From contig JAJEKB010000498.1 of NCBI GenBank assembly GCA_022393335.1, forward strand, positions 110,780 through 174,779: a stretch of DNA of 64,000 nucleotides, given 5' to 3'. The notes beneath the pieces are model-generated. The model had not been told where the DNA came from, ran no database searches, and saw nothing but the letters and a program-made list of their open reading frames with translations. The position numbers were made by a program, and so were the translations under genes. Positions 35,287 to 46,508 of the stretch are shown piece after piece; the first letter of the stretch is position 1; each line of letters starts with the position of its first letter. The stretch is from Macrotrachela quadricornifera (lineage: Eukaryota; Rotifera; Eurotatoria; Philodinida; Philodinidae).

Positions 35287-36794
35287 GTTATCTTCTTTTT
35301 TTTCCTAATTAATATTTGTACACAATGATAAATTTTAATTGTTAACTATCTTTTAAAATAAATATTTAATATTTCATCTTTCATAAAAAAGAAAGAAACT
35401 TAGATTAATTCATTAGAATATTTTATATCAGAAACGGGCCAGTCAAAGTCATTTTTTTAATATGAAATAAGCAAACATGATTTCAAACTAAGTCAAGACA
35501 ATATTCATTTATTTATGAGAAGATTAATATATAACGCTTCCATTATTTATATTAAAAACAGAGATAAATCTTCAACATGATTATCAATGAAAGAACAAAA
35601 AATAAATATCTTAAGTTAATTCTACAATAAATATACTTTTAATACAAACAAGTAGATGTATTTTCGTTAATTATTTTAGTGCAGAATGAGATAATTAATA
35701 TAAATTGAGAAAGCTATTCATGAATTTCAACATAAATTAGTTTTAAGAATACTTGGTTTTTAATTTATATTTTTCAATACTTTTCAGTCTAGACACAAAA
35801 ATTGAAGTGCATAAAACACCTATATATATGTATATCTCTGTACTTCATTTGTCCATCTCTAAAAATTAAAAACATACATAATGCTTTCTGAGAAGTTATT
35901 CTAGTAAAAAAAGTCTCTTATTTTCATATTAAAAAGTGAATAAAAAGAAAGTAGATCTTTTTCTAGATATAAAATGAATAATATTTTAAGTTTATCTGAC
36001 GTTTTTTTTTAAATAATATTAAAAAATGACATATACTTAATTAGTTAACAGAAATTTTATTTTATATAATCTCAATTCACTGTCAGATTTTAGAATAACA
36101 GCGAACAATTGAGTAATCAAAATTTAAGTTATCGTTTTCTTTAGATTGAATATGTTTGGACTGATAAGAGGTTAAACAAAAACATACTTGTAAGAAACCC
36201 AAATCATCTATTTAGTTTTTCATATTTTATGATGCATCATGATTCAAATATCTTTGAAGTTTACTGAAAGTGTTTAAACTCTTGGATATTCTTGATAATG
36301 AAAAATTAACGACAATCTCTTTTATTGAATGAAGAGGAGTTTCAATAGATTATTGAAGTATATTCAATATTCTCATATAATTATATTATCAATGAATTAA
36401 GCTGAATAATCTGATCTCAAACTATCTGTTTTTATGTGAAAATTCACATCATTTTTAAAGAAGAGTAATCACGGCATGCATTTACTCTCTTGTGTTGATT
36501 TGATACATTTCGTTGCTTCTTTTTATTTCTCATGAAATCAATTTAATACCAAAATTTTATTCATATTTAAATAATCGATTTTAACCAATGAGTGCTCGAA
36601 TAACATGCTCACGTTAAAAAGATGAATTTTCCCTACTGTCATTTTCTTTTCTACTTATTACTTTCTTATCAAGGTGAATTGGTCTTGTCCTATACTCTCA
36701 TACTGGTTCTTTTTTTAACTCTCCTTGTTTGCATAATAATATACATTATCGACAGTAATCGTATACCTTCTTAACTTACATTTAAAGGAGAAAC
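35287..36794. other. AT-rich intergenic DNA upstream of the GPCR
   Basis: No gene recognised. Confidence 0.5.
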
Positions 36795-36970
36795 AGCAAC
36801 GATAACATCATTCAAGCATGATGGGAAAAGAAAAGAAGCGTATTTATGACGTCAGAGCAACCAAAAAAAATCCTATTAAAAAAGCAACGATAACATCATT
36901 CAAGCATGATGGGAAAAAAAAAGAAGCGTATTTATGACGTCAGAGCAACCAAAGAAAGCCCTATTAAAAA
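36795..36970. promoter_or_regulatory. 88-bp tandem duplication, each unit with a perfect CRE
   Basis: Unit 1 (36795-36882) and unit 2 (36883-36970) are almost identical, differing in A-tract composition and a few bases. Each contains TTTATGACGTCAGAGCAACC, with the full palindromic cAMP-response element TGACGTCA at 36847-36854 and 36935-36942. CREB/ATF factors bind this palindrome in animals. The block lies 1.5 kb upstream of the GPCR start (35286, minus) and 1.6 kb upstream of the ADP-ribosyltransferase (38553, plus), so it could serve either. A partial site TGACGTCT occurs at about 37158. Regulatory function is inferred. Confidence 0.5.
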
Positions 36971-38552
36971 AGCAAACGACAAATCATTATTGACTCATAC
37001 CTTTCATTGCGCAGTAAACATAGACATATTTTTGTTTTGGAAAATTTTGATAAGCATTTGAATTATTTGCATTGAACAATTTTAACAACTAGAAACACAA
37101 GTAAGTTTTCCTGATTTATTGTTTAAAATCAAACACCAAAAACTAACAAATAATTATGACGTCTTTTCTCCAATATTAGGCTTCTTCTAATTTCATTGAG
37201 TACTACTTCTAGGCAAAATATGAGCCTTAATGGACGTTATCACTTAGGATAGTTTTCTAGTTAGCTAAACTATAAATCTTATGAAATAATTTCCTCCATG
37301 AAAGGTATAGCTTAGGTAATGAGTTATATGTGCAACAAAACAAAATTTGAATAAAACGTGATGCTATTTTTTTTATGCAGCAAAGTTGTTGTGACGGAAT
37401 CACGTTTGAGTAATGATCATGTATTTCAACTTCAATTTACTTCGAAAATATATAGAGAATTTCATAGAATAAACAATCTGATATCATACATGAAAGAACA
37501 ATGAAAAAAATAACACTTCAGACAATAATTATGATAACGCAAGAATTTATTTCGAAAGTATCAATTATATATTATATACTGAGATTTAACAGACATTGCA
37601 CGCAAGTCACAACCAATTCTGACAGAGCTTAGATCGGCCGATCTTACCAATATGGATGTATAGAGGACCACTTATTTTATAGTTGCACTCTTTGGTTTTC
37701 GAAACAAGTAAAACTTTAAGCGATCGAATTTCGAAGTTATGAAAAAAATCTTTTCTTGGGTAAAAGTCGTATTCGTTTTTTCCGATATCATCTTCATATA
37801 ATCTGATATGTTTATTAAAAAACAAAAGAGTGCTACTATAAAATAAGTGGCCTTTTATAAATTGCAGAACTTTTCACCGTGCATCTTGTGGTATATTTGG
37901 TTTTTTAATACAATGCTTTAAACTATAATATAGAATGATAAAATGAAATTCAAAAGTGCCTCATCCATTACGATCTAAAATAACCAGTTAGGTGTCAACA
38001 AAAATAGTTTTTATCAAAATTCTACTACTATAGTATTGGATGAATAGTAATCAAATAGCATAGAAGAATGGAACAAAAGATGCTCTATCTTGTTAAAAAA
38101 AGAAAGAAAAATTTTTCGAGCTTTCTATAAGCAAAAAAAGTGCCGTTGCCACTACTTTTGGAATGGCCTATGTAATATAGCTGATTCACTCAATCAGAAA
38201 TTTCAAATGTCATTTATAAATCCATTAAGAGATTGAACAATCCGTATATCTAGAAATTTCGTGAAATGTATCTTAGTTTCCCACAAAACTCAGGTGATTT
38301 TCTTACCAATCAATAGATGCTTATAATTTATATTCAATATTTTCCCTCACATTCTATTCATTCTAATCAACTTTTTCACTGCATACGCAAAAAAAATTAA
38401 ACAGATATGTTTTTTTTTGAATGATTGTAGTAATAGAATTTATTTCTCTAATTCACAGGACAGTTTATCGACAAAAGCTTGTGGCTTGTTATTCCAAAGT
38501 CAACATCATAACTTGATACAAACACTATAGAACTGGTACACAAAAATACAGA
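36971..38552. other. Intergenic
   Basis: No gene accepted. 38085-38165 shares a degenerate repeat with 3160-3235. CTAATTCACAG at 38449-38458 is acceptor-like, 94 bp before the next ATG. Confidence 0.45.
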
Positions 38553-39287
38553 ATGAGTCGATTTACCGAGCATGATACGAATAACAAAAAACTTACACCT
38601 ATCAGTGGTTACTGGTCTTATCCACTTGTCTCCCTCGAGCAAGCATTGGAACCCATCTTGCCTCAAATAGATCAATTAGATCGTTCCATTAAGGAAGCTA
38701 AAAAATATTGTCATTATCCATCAGAACATGGTCTCACACGCGATGAATCAGCTGCTCTCCTTTTATACACGATGGAAGGAGGTGAAAATAGTTTCTATCG
38801 AGCACTCAATCGAATATTGCGAGAGGAAGACCGAAGTAAAGTCAAGCCATGGTTTCCTTTTCTGAAATTATTTGATACAGCACTCAATAAATTACCTAAC
38901 GTGACGGGATGTGTTTGGCGAGGTGTGTGCAATAGGGTTATTAAGGATTATCAGGGGAACGAACTGTTGACTTGGTGGAGTGTAAGTTCTTGTTCATTAT
39001 CGGTTAAGGTCGTAGAAGAATTTATAAGCATCGAAAAAAACTCTACTGTCTTCATGATCGAAATTATACATGGGAAGGATATTTCTCGCTATACTATTTA
39101 TCCTAATGAGAAAGAAGTAATATTGGGAGTGGGCACTCAATTACGTGTGAAAAACGATGCATTTAAGCATGCTGATCTAAATATTGTACATTTGGCTGAA
39201 GTGGATGACACAAGTGATGATGAACAAATAATGCCAGAATTATTCAACGCAAGTGCTTTGGGTAAGGAACACATACATTTCTATTGA
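38553..39287 (+). CDS. NAD-dependent mono-ADP-ribosyltransferase (R-S-E type)
   Basis: Single-exon frame of 244 residues. The catalytic triad of the arginine-type ART fold is visible in order: R in GCVWRGVCNR (about residue 123), the STS-like serine motif in WWSVSSCSLS (about 147), and the ExE motif in YPNEKEVILGVGTQLRV (about 187). Upstream, YTMEGGENSFYRALNRILRE matches the alpha-helical part preceding the NAD site in vertebrate-ART-like proteins. The enzyme would transfer ADP-ribose from NAD+ to arginine on a protein. There is no signal peptide or GPI signal, so it is probably intracellular. An acidic tail (DDTSDDEQ) follows the fold. The target is unknown. Confidence 0.88.
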   Translation: MSRFTEHDTNNKKLTPISGYWSYPLVSLEQALEPILPQIDQLDRSIKEAKKYCHYPSEHGLTRDESAALLLYTMEGGENSFYRALNRILREEDRSKVKPWFPFLKLFDTALNKLPNVTGCVWRGVCNRVIKDYQGNELLTWWSVSSCSLSVKVVEEFISIEKNSTVFMIEIIHGKDISRYTIYPNEKEVILGVGTQLRVKNDAFKHADLNIVHLAEVDDTSDDEQIMPELFNASALGKEHIHFY

Positions 39288-39436
39288 AATATCAGATTCA
39301 TAATGCTACACTACGTTTTGACGAAATGGGTAAAAATAGATCTTCATGCATTTTTAGAATCTACTAACGTCTATTAAGAATGAGAATGTCAGGTTTTGAT
39401 CAGTGTTGAAATCAAATTCGATTTGTTTTTTGAGTT

Positions 39437-40014
39437 TTTAATAAACTTAAATATGTAAAAGAAATTCACTTTTTTATTGCAAACTTTCAACACTTTCCTA
39501 GTGTCATCATCAGATAATATGACACTTACAAAAAAGTTCGAAAATATATTAGTTTATACAGAGTGTCTCCTAAGTACGGAAACAACATAAAAAAAAATGA
39601 TTGAACATTTCTATTGTGACTCTACCAAACAGGCTTATTTTTTTTACCAAGAATAGAGATATGTTTACATTCCAAATTTAGAGGGCAAAGTTAGTGGGAA
39701 TCTTTGTTAAGTATAACTATTGATCTCAACAAAAGAATTTTACTTTTTCATAGATAAAAAAAGAAAAACATGTATGTAACAAAAATTCTCACTAATTTTA
39801 TCTGTATGAATTTGGAATGTGAAAACACCTCTATTTTTAGTAAAAAAAAAAAGAGTTCGTTTAGTGGAATCATAATAGAGATATTCAGTTTTCTTTGGTA
39901 TATTCTCGAAGTTTATTGTAATAGCATCATATTGCCTGATGATAACAATAGGAAAGTGTTGAAAGCTTGCAATAAAAACAATGAATTTCTTTTATATTTT
40001 CATATTTTTATTTA
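39437..40014. mobile_element. Full-length foldback (palindromic) element
   Basis: Almost the whole 575 bp is self-complementary around a centre near 39725. Outer arms: GAAATTCACTTTTTTATTGC against GCAATAAAAACAATGAATTTC. Middle: TTTCAACACTTTCCTAGTGT against AACAATAGGAAAGTGTTGAA. Inner: GTTTACATTCCAAATTT against GAATTTGGAATGTGAAAAC. Arms are imperfect (estimated 80-85% by eye). No coding sequence; the open frame at 39770-40015 is just the right arm. Confidence 0.8.
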
Positions 40015-40446
40015 AATGCTGAAATATTTCGAAATTATGTTCACATATAGAGATTAATAGAATGCGTAGGTATATACAAGACTATAACAAAAGCAAAAAG
40101 AAAAACTTCTTATGAACTTACTCCAGGAAGCTTGAAACAGATCTGATGAGAGAACCACCCAAGGTGATTATCCACTTTTGAATTGAAACTCTGCATAAGG
40201 TAGAATCCAATGAGATATGAGAAATCTCAAAAGGATAAGTATTCATAGGTCTTCTTCACAAAGTTACATACGTTTTATTGAAATTTTAGTCTATACTATT
40301 GTATGCACTAATAAAAACCGATGACATTATTTTGAATTGGTATTGTGTCCCTAGGTAGCTTTAATAATAACTTGAATGATTTTTTTTACGAGATTATTGA
40401 CACAAGACATTTTGGAAAACACTTAACCCACGATTTTTTAGAAGTG

Positions 40447-40786
40447 CCATATCATCCTGGACGGTTTTGAAGAATGAGTTTTCGGTGAATAATATTATAC
40501 ATTTTTGAAATGTAATGAAACAAAAGAGAACGATAACTTCGCATATAGTTGAATGGCTAAAAGCGTCGATAACGCGACGCGGATTCGATTCCTGTGTGGA
40601 ACGTTAGCTTTTTTCTATTCTGTTGCATTGTTTTTCATTGATTTTTGTCAAAAAAATTTTTGCTGAGTCGAAGGTACCTCTCTCAAGATCTCAACGGAGA
40701 CGGGAGTAACTGACCACGCTGATTACAAATATGTTATTTTTATTCACCGAAAACTCATTCTTCAAAACCCCTCCGGGATGATATGG
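40447..40786. mobile_element. Inverted-repeat element enclosing a tRNA-like sequence
   Basis: Arms 40447-40492 (CCATATCATCCTGGAC ... TTTTGAAGAATGAGTTTTCG) and 40740-40786 (CGAAAACTCATTCTTCAAAA ... CCGGGATGATATGG) are inverted copies with a few differences. The 247-bp interior holds the tRNA-like segment at 40537-40608. No coding sequence. Confidence 0.7.
40537..40608 (+). tRNA. tRNA-like sequence, probably pseudo or SINE head
   Basis: An A-box-like TAGTTGAATGGCTAAAAGC is followed by a perfect 6-bp stem GCGTCG/CGACGC around ATAACG at the anticodon-arm position, then a B-box-like GGATTCGATTCC. Spacing between the boxes fits a tRNA. Acceptor-stem pairing is poor and the T-stem has an A where G53 is expected, so it is unlikely to be a working tRNA. 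More likely a tRNA-derived sequence carried by the inverted-repeat element. No anticodon is assigned because the loop length is abnormal. Confidence 0.4.
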
Positions 40787-43299
40787 TTACGAGAAGCCGT
40801 AAGAATTTCTTCTGTAGGATTATTAGAATTTATTAATTGTATCAAAATTTTTGTCCATCCTCATCCTTAAGATAGTGCAGAATTTATTTCACAATGTTTA
40901 GGAATTTTTAAAATGAATCTAAATAACTCCTCTCGATAGCTGCCTATACTATGAATAGTAATATTCAATAATAGTTCAAGTCTACTTGTCTGCCTTTTTA
41001 TCTAGCATTAAGATTCGCATCGGAATGCTTCAATTGCATATGCTAACAAGCAATACCTTTTTATTTTTTTCATAATACATTATAAAAACACTATGATAAA
41101 AATCCTCAGTTAATATATTCTCATAGTGAGTAGTGAACAGTGATGGGTGTATTTTCTTGCTAGTATGTGTAATGTTATTATATTGAAAGTTATACAGAAA
41201 AAATTGAGTAGAGAAATGAATATTGTCAGAGATATCTGTAACATTAATACGATGATCAACGAAAGTTTTGATGTGATGAGTGGAAATCATTACTATTATG
41301 TAACATACTTCGTATGATAAGCGTTTGCATGTGAGGTATGAGATCGAATACTCGTATTTTTTGTTCCTTGATAACATAAACTTTGAGATATAAATAAGAA
41401 AAAATATAATCATTGTGTTCTCCATCAGAAATCATCTAGATCTAGTAATCGAAACTATGTTACAATGTGAACTATGGGATCACGGTAAAGGAATATCTAA
41501 TTAGTTTGGATTTTTAAAAGATGAATCTTTCTGCAAGTCGTTTTTGAATGACTCAGACTGATTCTTTTATGAAATTATCGATCTCATAGAGATCTCCCAA
41601 CTTTGTAAACTTAGTTCTAAATTGTTGTCTTTCTTGGAAGAAAATTTATTCTGAAAAATCAGACTTTAATCAAAAATCGATATTTTTAAGAGAAACGGTG
41701 CATAGAACTGAAATTTCTGATAAAGGTACATGTTTGGTAGTTCTAGCTTCGGTGAAAATTTAAGAAGTCTATCTCATTTCAATCACAATTTATGAAGTAC
41801 CAAAGTTGCCTAAAATGTACATTTTTGTGTCTTTTGGACAGTTCATAAAATTTCAAGAGTTCAATTTTTCGGAGTAAGTTTGGTCGCCGGTTACATGGGA
41901 TGGCTTATAATGTTTATTCAATTCATTTGCCAGAAGTTCTACTCATACTAATACAGTTTCAAGGCAGTAAACATAATAGAAAAAAATCATGAAGAAAGGT
42001 AACTTTTCTTTTTTATATAAAGCAAAAATATTAGTTTCTTATGGGTACAGCTACAACCATCTGACGTAACACTAATTATTATAGAAGCTTTTAATTGCAA
42101 AGAGTAAAAATGATAAAAATCAAGCATAGGTTTTATTTAATTGTCACAGTTGTTAAAACCCTCTCAAAATAGGATTATCGAGCAATTACAGGATATTGAA
42201 TCAAAATTTTCCATACATATTGAGAGTATCCAGTCACACACAAAAAAATGTTTGCCTCCATACCTCTCGAAGCTATAACATCTTTAGTATATATTTTGTA
42301 TGTATGTTAGAGTCTTTCGCATTTGCAAAAGCATTCGGCTGTCTCAAGGAATAGAGTTAATCTATTTATTATTCTAACGAAGACACTTAGGGCTATTGAC
42401 TGTCATGACCGTCTTTTTCAATTTTCTGTCTCTAAACTTTAAAACATCTGTCAAATCAAAATCCTTAGTGCAACAGTGAAATTTTATAGAAATGACTAAA
42501 TTTTGGTACAATGATAGCATTTCTTTTCGGCTAAGCCTCGTTTTTAGAAAAGGTCACACGAGTCATCAGTCATGACGGTTAGTTTGAAACTGAAAATCTT
42601 TCACTTGATGTCTTATTCTCATAGAATGGCGTTGGAAGTGCGTCATCGAGTAAGTAGTCTGAAAAAGATTCAATTTTTTTATAACAAAAAGCTAGCTTTT
42701 TAGGATATTCACTTTCTTAGATAGGTGAACTTTCAAAGCTGCATAATTTGTAGAAATACAAATTTCAAAAGTCGATTTTTGACGACACCCAACTTTTTAA
42801 GGGATGCTTAAATAAGTCATTTTCTGTTGTTCCTGTTGGTATCGGGCAAACATATATTTTCTTTTTTTTCTTGAATTTTGACTAAATCTTCTATAAATTT
42901 TGATTGCTAGTCAGCAATAGTTATTTACATGCTGCCGAAAATTGATCAAGTCTACTTTGATTTCCCAGAGAAAATAGAGAAATGGTAAAAAACCATTTCA
43001 TCGATAAAAGAACATCGGCCAAGCTTACTTAGTTAGGGCATCTAAGTTATCAAAAACAACCAAAAGTCATTTAGTTATGTCAATGTAAAAGTTGAGAAAC
43101 GATATGCATACTATGCGTCACTAACAGTGCCAGGTTCTGCACGAAGAAGAGAAGCAATATGTATAGTTCAAAACGTGTCTTCCTACAACCAGATACAACT
43201 TATTTCAAGATCATCGCCACTCTTCTTTCAAAATATAAGCTGAATACGACCCCTTTCAAAAATATAGGACGATTACGATGCCAAGATCTGCGCAAAGTC
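40787..43299. other. Intergenic
   Basis: No gene accepted. A 131-codon minus-strand frame at 41030-41425 lacks domain and splice support. The rest is AT-rich without recognised elements. Confidence 0.45.
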
Positions 43300-43692
43300 A
43301 AGTTCCCTAACATGTCTTGTTCAAACGTTATAAGATTTTCCTGAGAATTCTGACATTGGCTAGATGACTTCTAACTACCCAGAAACAAATCAAGGTACGG
43401 AAAATCGACCAATTATGCTGCGCTGATTGGTGATGCTTATTTTTAGTTTTGAAAATGATCCCAGTTCAACAAATTAAAATTTCTAAAAGCCCAAGATTTC
43501 GGTGCGATATAGCAAATAACGGTGTATACAGTAGATATGCTAAAAAATTTAGATTTATCAACTTTTAGTCGTTTTCAAAACTAGAAATATATAACACTAT
43601 TCAAGTAAGCATGATCGACTACCTTTTAAGGCTTTCAGGAAAATACATATAACTCCTGTACAGAATATGTTAGCAAGCTTGGCTTTGAGTAA
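43300..43692. repeat. Old diverged foldback
   Basis: The left part (CCTAACATGTCTTG ... AAGATTTTCCTGAG ... TAGTTTTGAAAATGATC) aligns with the reverse complement of the right part (GCTAACATATTCTG ... GTATTTTCCTGAA ... TAGTTTTGAAAACGAC). The arms are heavily diverged, so this is an ancient inverted-repeat element. Boundaries approximate. Confidence 0.4.
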
Positions 43693-44404
43693 AATGAAAG
43701 AAAGCAACTTTGTCTAATGAATAATTAGGTTGAAAGTCAAAACCAAACGGAAAATATTTTCAGGATATCGTCCATAACGTTTTCACTAAAAATCCAACTG
43801 ATTCATCAATTGCTTGGTCAATGAAATTTGACATGTATTTATTGCACAGATATCACTCTTTTGAGTAGTGAAAATTGTAGATCTCTATCTTACTCGTATC
43901 AAAAGTTATTCAAAGGAGTACCCATTTCTCTTCTATACTGAAATGGATATTAGTTCAAATTTGGTTGCATTAGTTGACTGAAGCGATTTACAGAGAGAGG
44001 GTAAATCTCCTACGATGATCTCAGTTCAATCTTTTCGAAAACGAAATCAAAGGAAAACTCTCTTCACAACAGTGGACATTTTCATCTCAATTAAAAATGT
44101 TCTCAATCCTCAAGAATTGAGAAGAAGAAACAAAAGTAAAATGGCTCATTTGTGTGAATTCAAACCGATTTCCGAATGTTAGAGAAATATTTGATGACTA
44201 ATTTAATAAAGAATTCTTCAATAAAATAAGTTATTTTTTCTAAATCGTAACCACTATATTTTGACTTTCGACCTAAAGGAAAAAATCACACGAAAATTAG
44301 TGCCACAATTGAGAAATTGAATGATTTCGTCAAGTAATGTTGATATAAATTCGAAGCTGATCAGTAAATACTAGCACCATCAATCTGCTTCGTTCAATTC
44401 AACA

Positions 44405-45391
44405 GTGAGAAATTCTTCGAAACAATGGAATCGACCAAAACTCATTTTCACAAGATATGTTTCTTTCATTTCAGTTTCAACCCTTCCGAACATTTCTGTT
44501 AATGCCAAATGGGCACAAAACGGTGTGACCGTGGCCGGAGGCCATGGTCAAGGTAATGCATGTAACCAACTCTATCACCCTCATGGTTTTTATGTGGATG
44601 AGAATCGAACTATCTTGATTGCTGATAGTCGCAACAATCGTATTATGGAATGGAAGGATGGTGCAACAAGTGGTCAAGTGGTGGCCGGTGGAAATGGACA
44701 AGGAAATCGATCTAACCAGTTGAATTTTCCAATAGATGTATTTCTCGACAAAGAGACAGACAGCCTCATCATCTGTGAGCGTGGTAATGGACGAGTGATG
44801 TGCTGGCCTCATCGAAATGGCACAAGCGGAGAAACGATCATCTGGGATATCGATTGTTGGGGTTTGGTGATGGACGATCAGAGATTTCTCTATATCGCTG
44901 ACTGTGACAATGGCAAAGTCAAACGATGTCTAATGGGAGAGACTGATCTAACAGTAGTGGCAGGTGGTAATGGACAAGGAAATGCTCTCAACCAACTTCG
45001 TTGTCCTACTTACTTCTTTGTCGATAAAGATTATTCTCTATACGTGTCAGACAGCCAAAATCATCGTGTGATGAAATGGGTGAAGAATGCCAAAAAAGGG
45101 ATTGTCGTGGCTGGAGGTCAAGGCGAAGGAAATGATCTAACACAATTGTCTGATCCTTCAGGAGTGATCGTTGATCAATTGGGCACAATCTATGTGGCGG
45201 AGTGTCAGAATCATCGAGTGACACGTTGGCTCCGCGGAGCGACAGAAGGAAGTGTCATTGTTGGTGGAAATGGTGATGGCAATCGAGCGAACCAGCTGAA
45301 TGGTCCGAGGGCTTTGTCATTCGATCGACATGGAAATCTCTATGTGCTCGATTGTTTGAATAATCGAATCCAAAGATTCGATGTCAAATAG
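44405..45391 (+). CDS. NHL-repeat protein, paralogue A
   Basis: The open frame is 328 codons, but the trustworthy coding exon starts at 44475 after the acceptor TTTCATTTCAG. The preceding residues are probably intron, and the true 5' exon (expected to hold a signal peptide) was not found. From 44475 the protein reads STLPNISVNAKWAQNGVTVA and then six NHL repeats of about 50 residues, each with a GxGN.xNQL...P turn, e.g. GGNGQGNRSNQLNFPIDVFL, and a strand such as LYVSDSQNHRVMKWVKNA. NHL repeats form a beta-propeller for protein or glycan contact. No kinase, RING or membrane part is present, so it is probably secreted. AATAAA follows about 90 bp after the stop. It shares the phase-1 intron position with the paralogue at 61045. 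Confidence 0.85.
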   Translation: MRNSSKQWNRPKLIFTRYVSFISVSTLPNISVNAKWAQNGVTVAGGHGQGNACNQLYHPHGFYVDENRTILIADSRNNRIMEWKDGATSGQVVAGGNGQGNRSNQLNFPIDVFLDKETDSLIICERGNGRVMCWPHRNGTSGETIIWDIDCWGLVMDDQRFLYIADCDNGKVKRCLMGETDLTVVAGGNGQGNALNQLRCPTYFFVDKDYSLYVSDSQNHRVMKWVKNAKKGIVVAGGQGEGNDLTQLSDPSGVIVDQLGTIYVAECQNHRVTRWLRGATEGSVIVGGNGDGNRANQLNGPRALSFDRHGNLYVLDCLNNRIQRFDVK

Positions 45392-46508
45392 AGCACATGT
45401 TCATCGTTGTTAAATGTATATTTTGACGAACAAACGATAGTTTTCTCTTTTTTTATCTGATTTTCTTGTCGAATGTTGCATTGAATAAAAGAGGTCGATG
45501 AGAAAAGGTTGTACTCGATGATTTGTTCATGAAAGATTATCGATTTCTTGTTCACTCTGTAGCTAGCTAGAGAGCGATACGTGCATGATCATATTTCACT
45601 GATCGCTGTAGCGCCCTTATATAGTCTTACGTGTAGAGAAGCAAATTTACAGCATTGTTGTAAACAAAACGCTCGTCATGTAGCCATCATTAATGTCAGA
45701 AACTCTCTGATTGGGAATACAATGTCCTTTCAGGGTAGTTACAACAAAGCGGTTGATATAGAAACAAGAAAGAAAAGAGAGTAAAAAAAGGGCGAAAATG
45801 TGAAAGGTGAGCGCAAGTTATCGCAAACGGTTTCGATAGACACTTAAGTTGTCAATCTTCAGATAGTGTAAAACTAATCTACCTATTCTTGCAAAAAAGA
45901 ACTAATTCTTCATCTATCATACAGTTACTCGAAAGTAAAGATAAGGGGAGGTATGAGACAATACTATCATAATACTAAGAGCATTTCATTTTTACAAATA
46001 AAAACAAAAAAATTAATAGGAAGAGATCGAAAGGATTAGATATCATGTTTTATCCTTGTTTAACCTATTCACTACCATGAATTCCACCGGTTGGAGTCAC
46101 TCGGTCTTAACGAGAAATTTAATAGACAAACAGTTTATACTGCATTTTAAATTCTATGCTCCATTGGATTCTTTGCTGAAGTTAATAGACAATATAGTAT
46201 GGCGCACGAATGACCTTAATTTACGACTCATCTACAATTGTATACAGTCGTATATTACCGTCGTACATGATAATCGTTTATGTCAATGTATACAGTGATC
46301 ATATTTGAACATATGAAATGGTATATGTTGGTTGTATACGTTAATTGTGCTACGTGAACCAAATACGTCGTATGTATCTTTTTCTTTCCGGCTATTCTCT
46401 CTTTCCTTTCTCTCTTCTAGTCTATTGAACTATCTCCTGATTTACTTTATTCTACGCTCATTCTCTCAGTCCTTTTTCTCATTGTGTACATTCACAAAAG
46501 AAATTATA
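45392..46508. other. Intergenic
   Basis: 3' flank of the NHL gene with a poly(A) signal near 45484. No gene recognised. Confidence 0.45.

Noticed and set aside
37607..37825. 72-codon minus-strand frame
   Set aside because: No family similarity, splice partner or homologue in the window.
41030..41425. 131-codon minus-strand open frame
   Set aside because: AT-rich composition, no domain, no signal or splice context; likely chance.
44477..45224. Antisense frames across the NHL gene (also 61153-61539)
   Set aside because: Shadows of the strongly coding plus strand.
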